Positions 1 through 15,000 of a stretch of DNA of 64,000 nucleotides are shown here, piece after piece. The notes under the pieces were generated by a model that was not told the DNA's origin, did not search any database, and saw only the letters and a program-made list of their open reading frames with translations. The DNA is taken from assembly GCA_935421135.1 (NCBI GenBank), contig OW285189.1, forward strand, positions 17,815,072 through 17,879,071, read 5' to 3'. Every line of letters starts with the position of its first letter. The stretch's first letter is position 1. The DNA comes from Bugulina stolonifera. Its lineage: Eukaryota > Bryozoa > Gymnolaemata > Cheilostomatida > Bugulidae. The position numbers were made by a program, and so were the translations under genes.

Positions 1-3000
1 TTGATAACAAACAGTTTTGCTGTCCTCCGCCAATGATGTCAACATGACTATACTTGTACATTCCTGCTCCCACACCATCTGCCAGAACTGTTCTACTGTA
101 GACTGTAGAGGTCCTTGTGTCACAATGTAGGCGGGACTTCTGAAGTCATGGTCAGCCTAGAAGTCAATTTATTCACATAATCAGTTAACATAGACAGCTA
201 GTAAGTACTTGTTACTACATACCAGGAGGTTTAGGCTGTTGTACAATGTATGCAAAAGAGAGGACAACTGCAAACTTTATAAGCATGTAAGCTTACATTG
301 TACATGCATTTAACATAAGGTATTCCCATCCATAACATAGGGTACTCAATGAACAGCCTTGTGACATTTCCACTGTTTACTAACTCATTGTATAAAAACT
401 TTTCTGAGTCAGAAAGAATAAAGGTGAGTAATAGAGAGACACATAATATTACACAGTGGATACGACCTTGACACAGTAAACTACTTACAATATAGCTAGC
501 ATTTATATAGTCATCCCCTTTATCTTTATCTACATTGCATAGCTTAACTCTGTTGTGATCATCTGTAACATAATATTACGTAGTTCATAATACAGGGTAT
601 TTAGGCAAGAGAAGATAACTCCCAGATGCAATATACATGTCGTAGCAATACAGAAGTAGAATAGAAAATGTTGATACTCGTTTCTATGGGAACAAGAGGA
701 AGAGAACACGCCATAATTCAGTAAAGCTAGGCTGCATACATAAAACAGGGGAGGGGTGGAGACAGTGTAGATATCACACTTACAGGGTAGTGTAGTAGGG
801 TATCTGTTCTTTGCTGGGTATAGTTTGCCTGTTTCCACATCACATCTATCTGGTGTGTAACTCTCTAGTGCTGTCCATTCCTCTTCCAGCCTCTTGGTAT
901 TCTTCAGGTGAGATTCCATATAGTTCTGTAACATACATGTAGGCTACATGCTGACAGTTGTTACTACATATAGCCGATACAGTACAATGTGTGTACAAAT
1001 AGTATTTCAATGACTATATTCAGCTGTATTGCATAACATTCCATGAAACCTGACTATTGTTACTTAGGGCTATAAAGTCCACCATGTGCATAAAATAACT
1101 GGACATACTCCATTAATGTTAATAATAATGATATTAAGATACCATTTTATGTGTACTGTTGTATAAGCAGATATTAAATCTTAGATCAGAGGGAGAAGTA
1201 TATAAGTACTGTACTAACAGCACAGGCCCATGTGATGAGCACACACTAATTCTTTGATATATAATTGAACATGTATAATTATTGCAGGTAAAATGTTTAT
1301 CAAATGAAGCCTAGTACTAATAATATACCTGTAGTGTGTGTATTAGGACTATGACTTAGTCACTAAGTAATTACTTACACTCTATGTACCTGTATTATAC
1401 CACATGCTTTAGTACATACTATAATATAATATATACACATAGAGTTTGTACATTCTATAAACTTATGTAATAGAAATATAGAATCCTGAGCTAAGGCTTA
1501 GCTAATTAACCTCTAGCTAATATATGGCATGAATCTACATTACATGACGCATGTGTGGAATAATATTATTATTTATTATAATATACATAATATATATACA
1601 CACTCAGATATAAGTATAGGCATATGTCCTTAGCTAAATAACCTTGGCAATAGTAACACACCCCTATTTTTAAAATCATGTAAATAAATACGTACACCAT
1701 TATATAATTAATCTAGTCTGATATCCATTTACACATGGATTACATGTTAGTTACTACACTCACTACAGATAAAGCCTTATTGTGTCAGTCATACAGTAGA
1801 AAATAGCTGGTGTAGCAGGACAGGGTTTAGTATTACTAGTACCCCATGTAGAGATGTTTATGTGGATCACCTACATGCTGTACAATGACGTCTACCATCG
1901 AGTCTAGAGTATCACTAACATACTACAATGATCTCTATTAGCACTGAAGGATACTTACCAGTATAGTGTGTCCAGTAGAGATGTCCATGGCTAGGTTCAC
2001 AGGCTCTTCACTCCTGTAACACAAAAGGTTAGACTGAGAACCCTCAGAGAAATAAGTAGTAGAACTACGTTTGGAGCCAGTATCCACCCAACTGCTCTCA
2101 CTCCCTGGTTTAGGTACACAACAGCAAGCTGACAGGAATGCCACCCATTTACCACCATTATCTATGTCACTACTACTGCCTCTACCCTTTCTAACGAACA
2201 TGGTGCTGTTTAAAGAACGTTGAGAAGACGACTGCAACACTAGTGCTGATATATAGGTCGGCAAGGTAGCCTGTTAGTAGAGTAAGGCAACAGCAGTAGA
2301 GTCTGTGTAACAGCTGGTAGTAAGTAGGAGGATGAGCAAAGTCAGCAGGCAGCGTAGTGGGAGCTGTTCATTAGGAGAGACAGTATTAGATATAGCAGGC
2401 AGACAGAGTGCAGTGGTATTAGCTCTGACCTTTAGCTAACTCACTTCTGTTAGCTGCTACTGCTAGTGAAAGTTAGCTACCAGTATAGCAGATAGCAGCA
2501 TACAATGTGATACAGTATACATGTAGGGCTATGTATCTCTGTACATGGATACAAATAAAAAGGAGAAACTACATGCATGCTCCTTGAAATTTATGATTCT
2601 GAAAAAATGTCAATTTTCAAATACTGAATTTTTTCAGCTTTAGGCAGAAATGAGCACATCCTATTGTAGCAGTAAGCTGCCTGTCTCAGTAAAACCTGGT
2701 GACTAACCTCATAGCAAAATTGATGAATTAACTTCAAAATTAAACCACTGTTCTAACAAAACTGTTTTATGGACTTTCATTCATTTTAAAAATTACAGGA
2801 TTTGTTCTCCCTTGACCTTTATCAATTTTTGAGTTGTCTACCCAATATACTGACTATCTAGTAATTATATAATTAGTTTGTGGTAATCCTAGAGCAGCTA
2901 ATTGTGCCATTAATTAGCATAAATTGCATTCGTTTAAGATAAACAAAAGATTTCCTAATTTAGCAGATGCAACTGTGCAACTAGCAGTTTTGTTCAGTCT

Positions 3001-6000
3001 GAACTCCCTTTGTTAGCCCAGTTTTGGGCAGCATCTGTTTGGAGCAATCACCTGCATAACTGTATTATATATTCTGTAAATAGTACTAATGGAACAGGGA
3101 TGTAGCAGTTTAGTTAATATCGTAAAAATTGAACAGCTGTTAATCACTGCTGTACTATTTTTGTATAATATTTGAGAGTGCTATCTAATAGTGGATTCAA
3201 AACAATACTTTATAATTTTTTTATCAAACTATCAAGTGAGCACTTGGTACAATGTATCAGTAGACATAATTTGTATTTATCGTGACAGCCCTAGCAGAAG
3301 GCAATAAGGTAGTACATCAGCCATTGTATTCTCATAAACAGTAGTGACATTTACAGCTGACTATGAGAATACCAATGCCAGCACAGTTGGTATTATGTTG
3401 GCATTTTTACAATTCCATTTGGTACTGAGTTAAGGAAAGTTGAACTCCTGTAAATCAATAAAGGCTCGGTGGGCCCACTGACATTCGTATCTGTCAATTT
3501 TGCACCAGAAAATAAACTATACTATGCTGCCGAGTGATAACATTACCTACTATTACCTACAATTATTATCAAGTTTTTTTGCCAATCAGGTGGAAAGTCT
3601 TCATAGGTTTTACGTGCTCACAAGCTAAATGAATTTATCCGCTCTCTAACATTTACTCATGCAAGCATCTACAACCTTAGAACTGTGAAATTGTATTAAC
3701 CAGCTACTGGAGACGAAAAGACAGAAGAGGGTATAACATGTTACAGAATGACTGTCCGTCTGCAACTTTTAGCAGACGTACAGCCGGCAGCCATCTTGAT
3801 TTATATTAATGATAATAACTATGTGATTGTGATTATTATTGGTAACATGAGAATAGAATAGCAGCAGTAATTGAATGACACTAACATAGCCCTGTGGGAG
3901 TACTACACTCAAACTAAATAGGAAATTACATGAGAAAAGATCAAGCCAAGCTTCAACCGACTTGTACAGCTTCAGTCCCACAGCTAGTACAGAGGAAAGA
4001 GCCAACTGAGCATCTGACACAATAATTTGCGTGATGAATTAATTGCTAATTGAATATTGAGATAGGACGCTGGATTAAAAATCTTATTTAAATAAAATCA
4101 ATGTGTATTGTCTCCCAGGTGCTCATATAGACATGTCTAAGCTACAGCTTTGTTACATGGTTATATAATCTCAGACTACATCATAGTATTCCAAGGATAT
4201 TGCTAGTGGTTTACTAAAAGTATGATACTGTCCACGGACATCTGCTGAAATCCTCATTCATGTACGAAGCTGTAGCCAAAATTTTAATAAATATAACAAA
4301 ATTTTATGTATAGCCTTAGAATAACTTACCAAGACGAGGTGCTGCTGCGAGGACTTCTCAATCTTTCTGAGGGTGCCCCACCTAGTTCCCCTTTATTCTT
4401 TAAAGGACCAACTCTATCCACCTCTGTATCTGACGGAGGAGATGAAGCTGCTTTGTCATCATTGGTTGCCTGCATACGTTGTCGACACAAGTCCTACACC
4501 CAATGGATAGCAATGGATACTGATAGATATTGTAGAAAAGAGTAAGTGCAATGTGGGTATATTCAACATACAACATTGTTTGCCAAGAAAGAAAATTGCT
4601 GGTACCAGATATATTACATGTAAATAATATAACACAAAATTTAATAGTGAGGAATGGACACTCAATTACTAGTCAGAAAAACACTTTACACCCAGTAGGC
4701 CTACCAGATATAATGCAATACTAGACAAGTACCTTATAGATATAATACGTAAAGCTACTAACACACATATACAGGTGGTATACATGTATGTGTAGGCTAC
4801 ATACCTCATAGCTATCCTGAGTCGACTCTCCTGACATGGTAGAAGAGAGTTTATCAAACTTATTGACAGAGAGATACCACCTCTTGTACATGCACCTCCA
4901 TGTAACTAGCATAACAATCACTACTGCTATCACCACCAGCACTGTAACCACTATAACTATGGTGGTTGTGTTGGAAGGGGTGGCGACTTTCTCCGCAGGT
5001 GCAACCTGCATCTCATTCTAAAAACAAATACAAGACGCAGTGAAAAATTTTCGTAAAGATGTAGTGTGTAGGTTCTATAGTAAAATATATAGAAACAGCT
5101 TGGTTTTAAGTTCTACACAAATAATTTTCATAATGGGAGAGGAGATTTGTTCCAAGTTACGTTGGGTACGTTAGAAACATAGGCTATATGCAATAAGGAT
5201 TTTGAATCTGAATCTACTATTCGACTTGACAAAGAGTTGAATATGAAAGCATTAATATTCAATGCTCATGAGACTTGTTGGAAAGATGAGAGAAAGACTT
5301 GGATGTAACTAATACTAACAAAACAACCAGTCTATTATCAAATCACAGCCAATTCTGAATATAATTAAGTTTGAAAGTGTAAAAAAAAATCAATGACCAT
5401 GGAGGCAGTGAGATGGGCCACGCTATACACACACTTTAATCAAGTGTCATAGCTTGTGTTTGTTATATGACACACGTTGGCAGGTGATAATTACAATAAT
5501 AATGAAATATATTGACCAGCTAGCCGACTGGTTTGTATTCTATATGATAGAAGAAAGCAACCGATTCTACACTATCTACTCTACCCTACTCTACCCTACT
5601 CCAGCCGTAATTAGATGAAGAAGTAACTAAAGATGGCCGTCTAAGCAATCACTTCAGTTCAAATATAATTACAAACATTTACAAGGAAAAACTAATATAA
5701 TAAGGCACCAAACCAAATCCTAACTTTAACAATCAATATCCTAATCAACAGTCTTCACTCATTAAACTAATCAGCTAATTTGTTAGTTTTTGCGTAACGC
5801 TAGTGAAGTATAATATAATTAGTTAGTATCCCCGTATATACTTACGTTACTGTGACCAATGCCTGTGGACAGTACACTGACTCCATATTTTGTTCGGATC
5901 TTTTCTTGTAAAAGTTCTAGAAAAAACGAACATAAAGGTCATTTTCATCAGCTATTTATATATTCAATGATAAGCAAAAATGGAATACTAAGATTTAGAA

Positions 6001-9000
6001 TACTGCAAGATTTAATCTCGAATTGAATTGTGAGCTGCATTTGATTAGAAATTAATACAGTTTTTTCTTCCCCACAAAACAAAGTAAAATCAACTTGTTA
6101 ATTTGCCTGAAAAATATATAACTAAAAAATATTTTTACATATCGCACTAAATAATAAAATGTGAGGAAGTTGTGTGATTAGTTATTAACTGCTTTCTAGC
6201 ATTGTACTAGTACTATTAGTTCCCTAATTAGCAGCTACAACACTATATAGCGTTATACTAACACTATAACACTAAGTGAACACAGAAACAGTATGTCATT
6301 AGTTAATTATATAATCACATTTAGAGCTTTTTAAACCAATATAATGACTCTATGCTCAGAATTGTTGTTTTGATAAGGATATTACTCCAATGATGAATTT
6401 TGTGTGTAGTGTATGATATGTATAGTATATGCAATATTCTTCTTGCAAGGAAATTGTGTAGCATATATAAATATATATGGTTTTAGGTTAACTACATGAT
6501 TGTACTACAAATATTTTCGTAACATACCAGTAGCTTAACAATTTAAGATTTTAATGTAACTCGTGGTAAACATACAACAACATAAAAAATAAAACAAATC
6601 TCAAGTTTCAATTCTAACAACATAAATATATACACTCTTAGCAATAATACACATACTATGTAATGCATATATATACCTGCAATGTGTATGCTGTGCACTA
6701 TCTAAGACTATTAGCTGCAATGTGCCTAGCTAGCCAACCACCTAGTAGAATGAGACCAATACATCTAGTGCAGCTGTTTATATACCCCAGCTGCTGCTGC
6801 TGCTGCTGCTGCTGCATATACACTGGGTATAGCCATAGATAAGGTCTACTATATAGTACTATATACTAGTACTCAAGCATATACACTAGTAATGCTAATT
6901 ACCATCTGATCAATACACAAGATTGTACTGCACACTAATTTAAAGCAATTTATGTTGCTAATACTTAAGAAGATAGTTTGATTTGATTTGCCAAGACAAG
7001 AGCTCCTATCAATATATTATATACTTTATAATGTACAAGTAATGCAGTGAGCCAGCTACTACTATACACAGGGCAGCACACAGGGCAGCGGGTGCCGGGT
7101 GGTGCATGTATGTTATTAAATATTACACTGCAGCAAACCGATAATACAATTTAATGTTTTGCAGAACTATTGAAAAACTAAACTACTAAGTGAAAAATAA
7201 ATGCTTAAATAATAAAAATGAGCAAAGAATATTTTTGGTGATTTTATTTATAATTGTTACCACGTTAGCAATCTTTCCACCAAGAAATGCGACTATAACA
7301 TATGTAATATTTTTTGATCCCCTCCATCTACATGATAAATACTGGATTTCCATACAGCAAAGGGTGCAGTATCTTTACACAACTTTCCTACAGTCTAAAA
7401 GGGTATAAAGTTGCATAATATTTGCTTAATTAAAATTGGAAATAAACTGTATTCTTTCTCATAAACATATTATTGTGTATTTTATGCCAGTCATGGTGTA
7501 AAATATATTACTGTATGCATAATATGTACATATATATGCTTCATTAACAGTACTAACAAAGCTTGGAAAATGTGTGAAAATTGTTAATCCCAGCTAGAGG
7601 GGTGTAAAAAGCTGTCTAGCCTGAGATATGATCTGCTCTAACTAGCAGGTAATTAAGTCATGCAAGCACATGTTAGACCACATGTTCAGTGTAATGTATA
7701 CACTTATTATATGATAAGATAATACATAGCATCTCTAATTATTTCTTTGTTTTTGTTTTAATCAATAGATTGTATGAGTCTGGAGCATGAGGTACAGGGT
7801 ACAACACTATATCATTACTAGAGTAAAACTGCTCATTATCAGACGCACCAACATGTATGCCTGTATGCCTCTCCTATATCTACATGTATGTATATCTATG
7901 TATACAGAGGGTGGTGATTATACAGGATATAGAAAATGGCACCATGTTGCTTTTTACTGATTTCACTCTAAATGCTAGATAGCAGCTTGTGTTGTGCCCA
8001 TACAGCGGTTGTTCTATCAACTGACCTACCAGTATTTATAATGTTTATGCTAACAGTCTTCAGTAACATGGTAATACATGTATATTAATTACAAAAGCAT
8101 TTTAATAAATAAAGATTATATGATAGATATATTGTATAATATAGTGTACAGTGTAATACTACAAATACCTACCTTGTACCATAGTAGCTATCCGAGTTGA
8201 GTTATACTTTGATTCTGGGCTGACTTGAAAAGTGACTTGGTCTTTGTTGGAACTACAATATATACTTTTATATGAGTTAAATATTTAGTAGATCGGCGGC
8301 TCCAATATGACCTGTATCTGACCATAGAATCTGCTGTATTTTAGGGTCAGAAATAATGGACAATATATTCTAAAATATAGTTAAATGTATGTCAATTAGT
8401 ACATCGTCAGTTATTTACCCACAATGCACAAACAACAGGCTTTATATGCCGACATACACCAGAACTAACTGGCATAAATAATACACAGTGCACAAATAAC
8501 CATCAAACATATCCAATTGAAATGGCTTCGTCGCAAGGAAATTGATATGAATCCTTCGAGAATTGACCCAGCAAAACCGCTGGTGACAAAGGAAAAGACA
8601 TTGAAATGTAAACAAGGGAGATGCTATGCCATGCGGTACATACATGTACTGTGCAATGTATAGTACATGTATATGTATATACGCGTGTACATGATACCAT
8701 GTGTATAACAACATGTAAGTACAGCTAAGTAGGTCTATATATATTAGACAGTCATATTGATTAACCTTAGGCTAGTTTATATGCCACAACTCCCCCTAGA
8801 CCTCAACTCTACATTGTATATGCTGTACATTATGCTGTACATTATATGCTGTACATTATATCCTATGCATAGAGTGTATGCATGTCTTTTGATTAGTCCT
8901 CACTTGCCGACAGTTCAAAAATCAGTTACAAAACTATGGAGTAGTTGCAGTAACGGTAACAGTTGTAGCGGGAGTAATAGTAGCAGTGGCAGTAATAGTA

Positions 9001-9028
9001 GCAGTAGCAGTAGCAGTGACAGTAGTAA

Positions 9029-9072
<44 letters not shown>

Positions 9073-12000
9073 ATAGTAGTGAGCATTGGTGGTGGTGATA
9101 GTCATATCAGTCGCAATAGTAATAGTAGAAATAGTAGTATATTGGATTAAACATTCCAGTTCCTCAAATATAAGGGGCCCTCACCTGACATCCCCTAGGA
9201 GACTTCTTGGTATGTTTAGTTCATCAGCTATATAGAGGACGAGATCAAGTGCTATCTGCAGTGAGAGGCTACAATAGAAAGAATAGGGGCCACATTACCT
9301 TCAGAGGTGAAACATTACAATTAAATGAATGAAATAAATGAAATCATAATACAATATTATATAATATGACTCCAACACAGGGTATGTGGGTATATGTATG
9401 TAGTGTGTAATAGAAACAAGTAGCCTATTATAATAGTATTTAGTATCGCTGTTATACTATTACTGAAGTCATATAATGTTATGAGTAACAAAATAGCACA
9501 TTAACATTAAATCACAATTGTTTCCGATGCACATATAACACGCTACACACATAACACGTTACACATATGGCGTGTTACACATATAGCATGATGCTGTTTT
9601 CATTAGTAGCGTGGGATGATTTGGTATAGTACAACCATTGACTAATGCTACTCAACTGTAGGCAATCCAATACAGTATGACCAGTCACTCATTTGCGTCA
9701 TGAGAGAGTTTTCAAAAAAGCTGATAAAAGTTAAAAATTAAATTCTATCTGTATCTACCTACATAGTCTATCCCAAGATCTAGCATAACCCACAACTCAC
9801 TAAGTCTATAGGTGTCTTCGCGACCTCTTGGACGGAACCGGGTCGCAAATAAAAATTGCAAGATGGCCGTTCGACCAAGGCCAAAAGGGCTATTGGCCTA
9901 GGATTTTGCTTGGCCGGACAAAACCATCCCTAGCTCATCGGCACACCTGATTTCTTCACGCGAAAACGAGGATTTTGCTTTTGGCCCAGGCCGGTGTGTT
10001 CGCGACCCTGTGACAGATGTGTGCCAGAAAATATTTTCGTAAATCGGCCTGGGTCTGAAGTTTAGGTCGCGAAGACACCTTATGGCAATGTGGATCGTAT
10101 AACTTTACATTTTTCCCACTACAGTCTACAGAATAATACCGTAGGCTATTGCGGACCGACAGCATTAGTATTAATCTATATATACATTGTATATACGTAG
10201 CCTACCCTTCATCTAGCTTCAGATACACATAGCTGGTATCTATAATGTTGAAGTGAGTAGAGGTCGGTTGAGGTTTGGGAGGTTCCGTCATCTCGGGTAC
10301 CTTATCTGGGGCCTCAACAATCTTGGATCTTGATTTCTTATCCACTACAATATATAATCATATTAGTAACTTCTCTATCAAAGGTGGATTCAGCTACCTT
10401 AGAAGCTCTGCACAGTCTGTAGCCATCTCCCCATGATTTTGTTACTATGTAATATACTAAATGTATAGTGTATCTCTTCTATGACTACAAGTCACATGTG
10501 CTTGTACATGAAATACTGAGATAACTTCAAATACTATCTCAGCAGCAGCACTGCAATACAACAGTTACATAATAGAACGTAAGAATACAAAATAGGAACG
10601 TACATATGCACTCAGCAATATTTTCTATGATAATATCATTGGACTAAAAGGTTACACCATTTTCACACATCTATTTTAACAGCTGGTGATGCCGTAGTTT
10701 GTCTGTTGAAATCAGTGCCAAGTGTAGTATAGCTGCTTATTGATTGCGTATATCGATTGTTGTGACACGGCAAGCTACATGCAGACCAATTTACATTCTC
10801 AGCAGTGATTAAATGTATATAATATGTCATGAGGGCCCAATAACCATAATATACTAAAAACCACCGCCGCTGCCCCGGGTTATCTCAGTGCAAGCTGTCG
10901 ATTGTTATCAGACGTTTAAAGTAGCTTTGTATCAATTACATAACTTGATTGATATCCGTGTTCCGATGTTTAAACATCTTCCTGTAGAATTGTGGTTTCA
11001 AGTTTTTTCCGCTACGTTCACTACACCTAAACTGAACTAATGTGTATTGCTTATCATAATATTATGAGATAAATAATACAAGTTGAATACTAAATAGCAC
11101 TCCACCACTTAGTCTCACCATATTTGGTGCTCTCTTGGCTCTGAATCTGTTTGAGCTCGTCTGATATTTGCTGACCAATGATGTCACCATTTAAACTCTC
11201 CGTGTTTATTGTCCTCGGTGCGACTGCAAGAGTACAGGAATAATTCATTCACATGTTTGTGTACATATAATTAGAGTCTAACCCAATACAATATACACAG
11301 CAATAGTGTAATAAATATACAACCAATGTCGACCCATAAGCATAGCAGTGCAATTAATTATCATGACAACTAATTAAAAACTAGATAGCAGAAACAACTC
11401 CTAATGATCCATTTCCATTTTTATAAGTTTTATATAAATAACTAGGGTCTGAATTTTTTTGAAAAATTCTCCCACGTTTGAAAGGGCCTGGACAGCTTTC
11501 AGTGCTAGCATTAAGTCATATGACGCTGCGTTACAGGGAGTCAATGACCAAAAACAGTACTATGAAGTTTGCCTGCTGTTACTGGAATAATTTATTTTCC
11601 AGTTATACTGTTAAATATGCATGAATATTTACCTAGGCTGGCATTATTTAACAGATAAAATAAAATAATGGCCTCTTAGAACTTTTTCCTTATGGTGGCT
11701 TTTTGCGTGTGAAACCTTCTCCAACTTACAGAACTGTATTTGAAAGGATGGGTAAAATATAATATCATAAGTTCTGTTAGCAATCAAGTTATTATTATAT
11801 CCACGTTTGAATAATGATGACTTAAATTTAAATTTTCACCAGTTGACAACTTCAGATCGTTTGTGTTTCGGTTCCTAACCAAGTTCAGACATGCTGTTAT
11901 TTTACACAAACGTTTACAAACGGTGATTCTTCAAAGAAAAAGTTATCGGCTTTACATGAATGAATAGCATCTTCTTTAAGATTAAAATGAGGAAGAGGAG

Positions 12001-15000
12001 TTAGTGGACATTATGGCAGGATGATAAATAATGTATAGGACAGTTTGGTAGAGTAGAGCAGACTAGTCTGAGTATATGATTGGATAAGTATCAAAGAGAG
12101 CTTACAAGCTCGCTGTGACTATAAGCACACAGTTAGCACGCTCATTACCAGTGCGTGATATTAGCATTCTAATATCTAATTCACAAGGGAAGACTTAAAC
12201 CTCTCATCTGTATGTTTCAAGAATATCAAATATTCTCTTATTAGTATTTCTAGTGTATAAAGACAAAAAATCAATTCTGTGACAAACGAAGCATCTGTTC
12301 ACATTCAATATTCACAATCGTGTGATCAAAGTTAAATGATGCACTGAAAACTCAGCAAAGTTTATGATAATTTAGTGATGTACACTATGTAAAATAATTA
12401 CAGTTCTTTGTTAGGGTTGCAGCAGTCTTTGTTGAACCATTACCCTACAAATCTGAATTATTCGGTATTGTGTTTATGTAGGCTATGGCTGGACAGGAAG
12501 CGACCCGTCTTATCTCGCCGACCCTGTACCAGATGGTTAGCAATCAAGTTAACACTGAATTAATTTGAACAGACGCAGTTATTGGATAAGGGGTTATAGC
12601 AACACATGGTGGAATAAAGTGCAATTCGGAGGCAGCAGATAGCAATGGCAGCAGGGGTTGATATTTTATAGTATACATATATTTAGTCTATTTGTATGAA
12701 ACCTTGCTAAATTAGTTTAAAGCCACCGTATGTCTCGCAGACGGGTTGATAAATGCTAATCAATTTTATAATTCCGATAAGACGCGAATTAGATGAATTG
12801 AGTAAAAGGTTGAGCGTGTTACATGCTGTATAATAACATAGTACACAATGTGTGTGATTATCAAAATTAGTTATTTTCGATTAAAAATCCACTATACAAG
12901 ATTAAATACTATGTTTATCAATACTAGTAATTACTAATCAGACAGGACTAATGAATATACATGTAATTCTACATCAGACACACAGGGTCAGGCCAGCTAG
13001 TAGATATGAATGAACATCATGCACTAGACTTGTCACTAGAATGAACACTGGACGGTATCCATCTTGAAACCTCAACAAATAATATCGAATACTGATTGTC
13101 AAAATTAAGCTGATATTGTTTGCACTCCCAGCTGTTCGTTGGTAATAGTTAAGAAAGTGCTCAGGGTAGAGGATTTTTATGTTATGCCATAAGAATTAAG
13201 TAACACAAATAGTTGGGTTTAGGAAGTTTGAATTTATACCATAAATATAGAAGTTGTCCTCTCTTTCCACTATTGGAGAAAGGACAGGCAACTTCAAATT
13301 TGTGTTACCACTAATGATAATGTTGTAGGTTTAACAGTCTGGTGATTGATCAGGTGGATGCTATGGATATTTATACAGTGTGATGTATGGAAGTAAGAGA
13401 CATGAGGTCAACCCAGAACGTAGGGTAATCATCTACATGTACAAGTACATGTATATACAGTGTACATGTATTAGTATGTACATGTATGTGTGGGCCTGTC
13501 GTTGACCAATGACTTTGGTCATTACAGCAAGATGGCTTACTAATATTTAGTATAGTATTTCAGACTTTAGAGTATAGAATTTAGAAATAATTTCAGACAT
13601 AAAAGTATCCCATATTTACATGTAAGTTTAGTATACTAATTTTGTCTGGCCTGTTGGACTGTAGACTTCAATGTGATATAGGCCTAACCAAACACTCCCT
13701 CCCTCTGTTGGTTATCATCACTCAACTACAATGTGTGTCACAGTTTCATAGCTTGGGGACCATGTGGCTTTGAGAAGTATGAGTTAGGCAAGGCTGGCAG
13801 ACATGACTACAAAATAGAGATGACCGAGCATTATTGAACTCTAATGCAACTAAGCTAACCTTTATTATTCATGCTCTCAGCAGTAAATTCCTCCAGAATA
13901 TCTCTTATAGCCTGCTCCTGTTTTAATTCTTCTGCAGATTTCACTCTGTCAGCAGTAGGAGTAGTTTTCTCTTGCTTAGAAATACCAACAGGAGTTGTCT
14001 CTCTTGAAGCAGCAGTAGTCTCAGATAGAACATACTGCAGGTAAGTTTTGAGTCTTTTGATCTGAGAAGTTGTGAGCTCATCCACAGTTATTTGTTCTAT
14101 AACAGAAATACACGGATTGTACGTCAGTGGGAAGTGAATACTGAGAGAAGATCCTTTCCGCAATAACAGCGCGTGTTAGTGGGAAAGTAATGTGACTTTC
14201 AGATTTCCACGTAGGCAAGGCAAACAACATACTATACGTATATCACTCAGCCACTAAAAGCATACTCAACGGCTATGACAACACAGTATGTACAATTTAC
14301 ATTACTGGTGTGACTGAAAACAAACTTTTAGCAATTGTCTTCCCTTACCCTAAATAGTTTGCAGGTGTAGACAACTCTCAGAAGTAAGCATTATACAATA
14401 CATGCCAAAGATTTGTGTGAATAATTTGAACTTTGGGCACACTAATTGGAAAGTAGCAAATAGAAAGTGTACGCCAATAATTTGCTTTCATTATTTCTGA
14501 CTCATTTAACCTTTCTGTGGGTAAATATCAGCACAACACTTTCAAAAGATGAAAGATAAACTTCGAGTGACAAATGCATAACTGACTATACACACATAAT
14601 ATCACTAACAGAATATTTCTTTCTTTTACGCTAGAAAGCTTGTTCACTATTTTACTACATTGGTCTTTAGTAGCAATGACATGACAATACTAAATTGAAA
14701 AGGGAATTTTCGAAAAATGGACATAAAGTGTGCATGTACAACCACTGAGGAATATTATATTACCCACATACACGGCAGTTATAATAAAGTTACACACTAT
14801 AACATGCATAACGTGCACTGTGTAGGTAGTGATGTATATAACATACACATTGTATATGCATAGATGGGAGTGGGATAACATACTGACCAGATACAAGCTG
14901 CTCAAGTAACCAATGGTCAGTATCACTCAGCTCTATTCCTTCATTTCCACTAGCAGCAGCTGTAACGCAAATATATCAATGATATAACAAAACACCATAG

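Noticed and set aside
489..529. Shorter version of IA-2-like exon 16 starting after ATGTAG
   Set aside because: It joins in phase, but the acceptor 33 bases upstream (at 562) restores the conserved PYDHNRVKL segment, so the longer exon is preferred.
3769..4020. Minus-strand frame considered as an exon between IA-2-like exons 13 and 14
   Set aside because: No convincing acceptor, and exons 13 and 14 join in perfect phase across the conserved SW-SEEP motif without it.
7190..7408. 72-codon plus-strand frame with a hydrophobic stretch
   Set aside because: Intronic, AT-rich, no supporting signals; a chance frame.
8757..9098. Poly-Ser/Asn open frame of 113 codons on the plus strand
   Set aside because: It is the AGT trinucleotide repeat inside an intron of the minus-strand IA-2-like gene.
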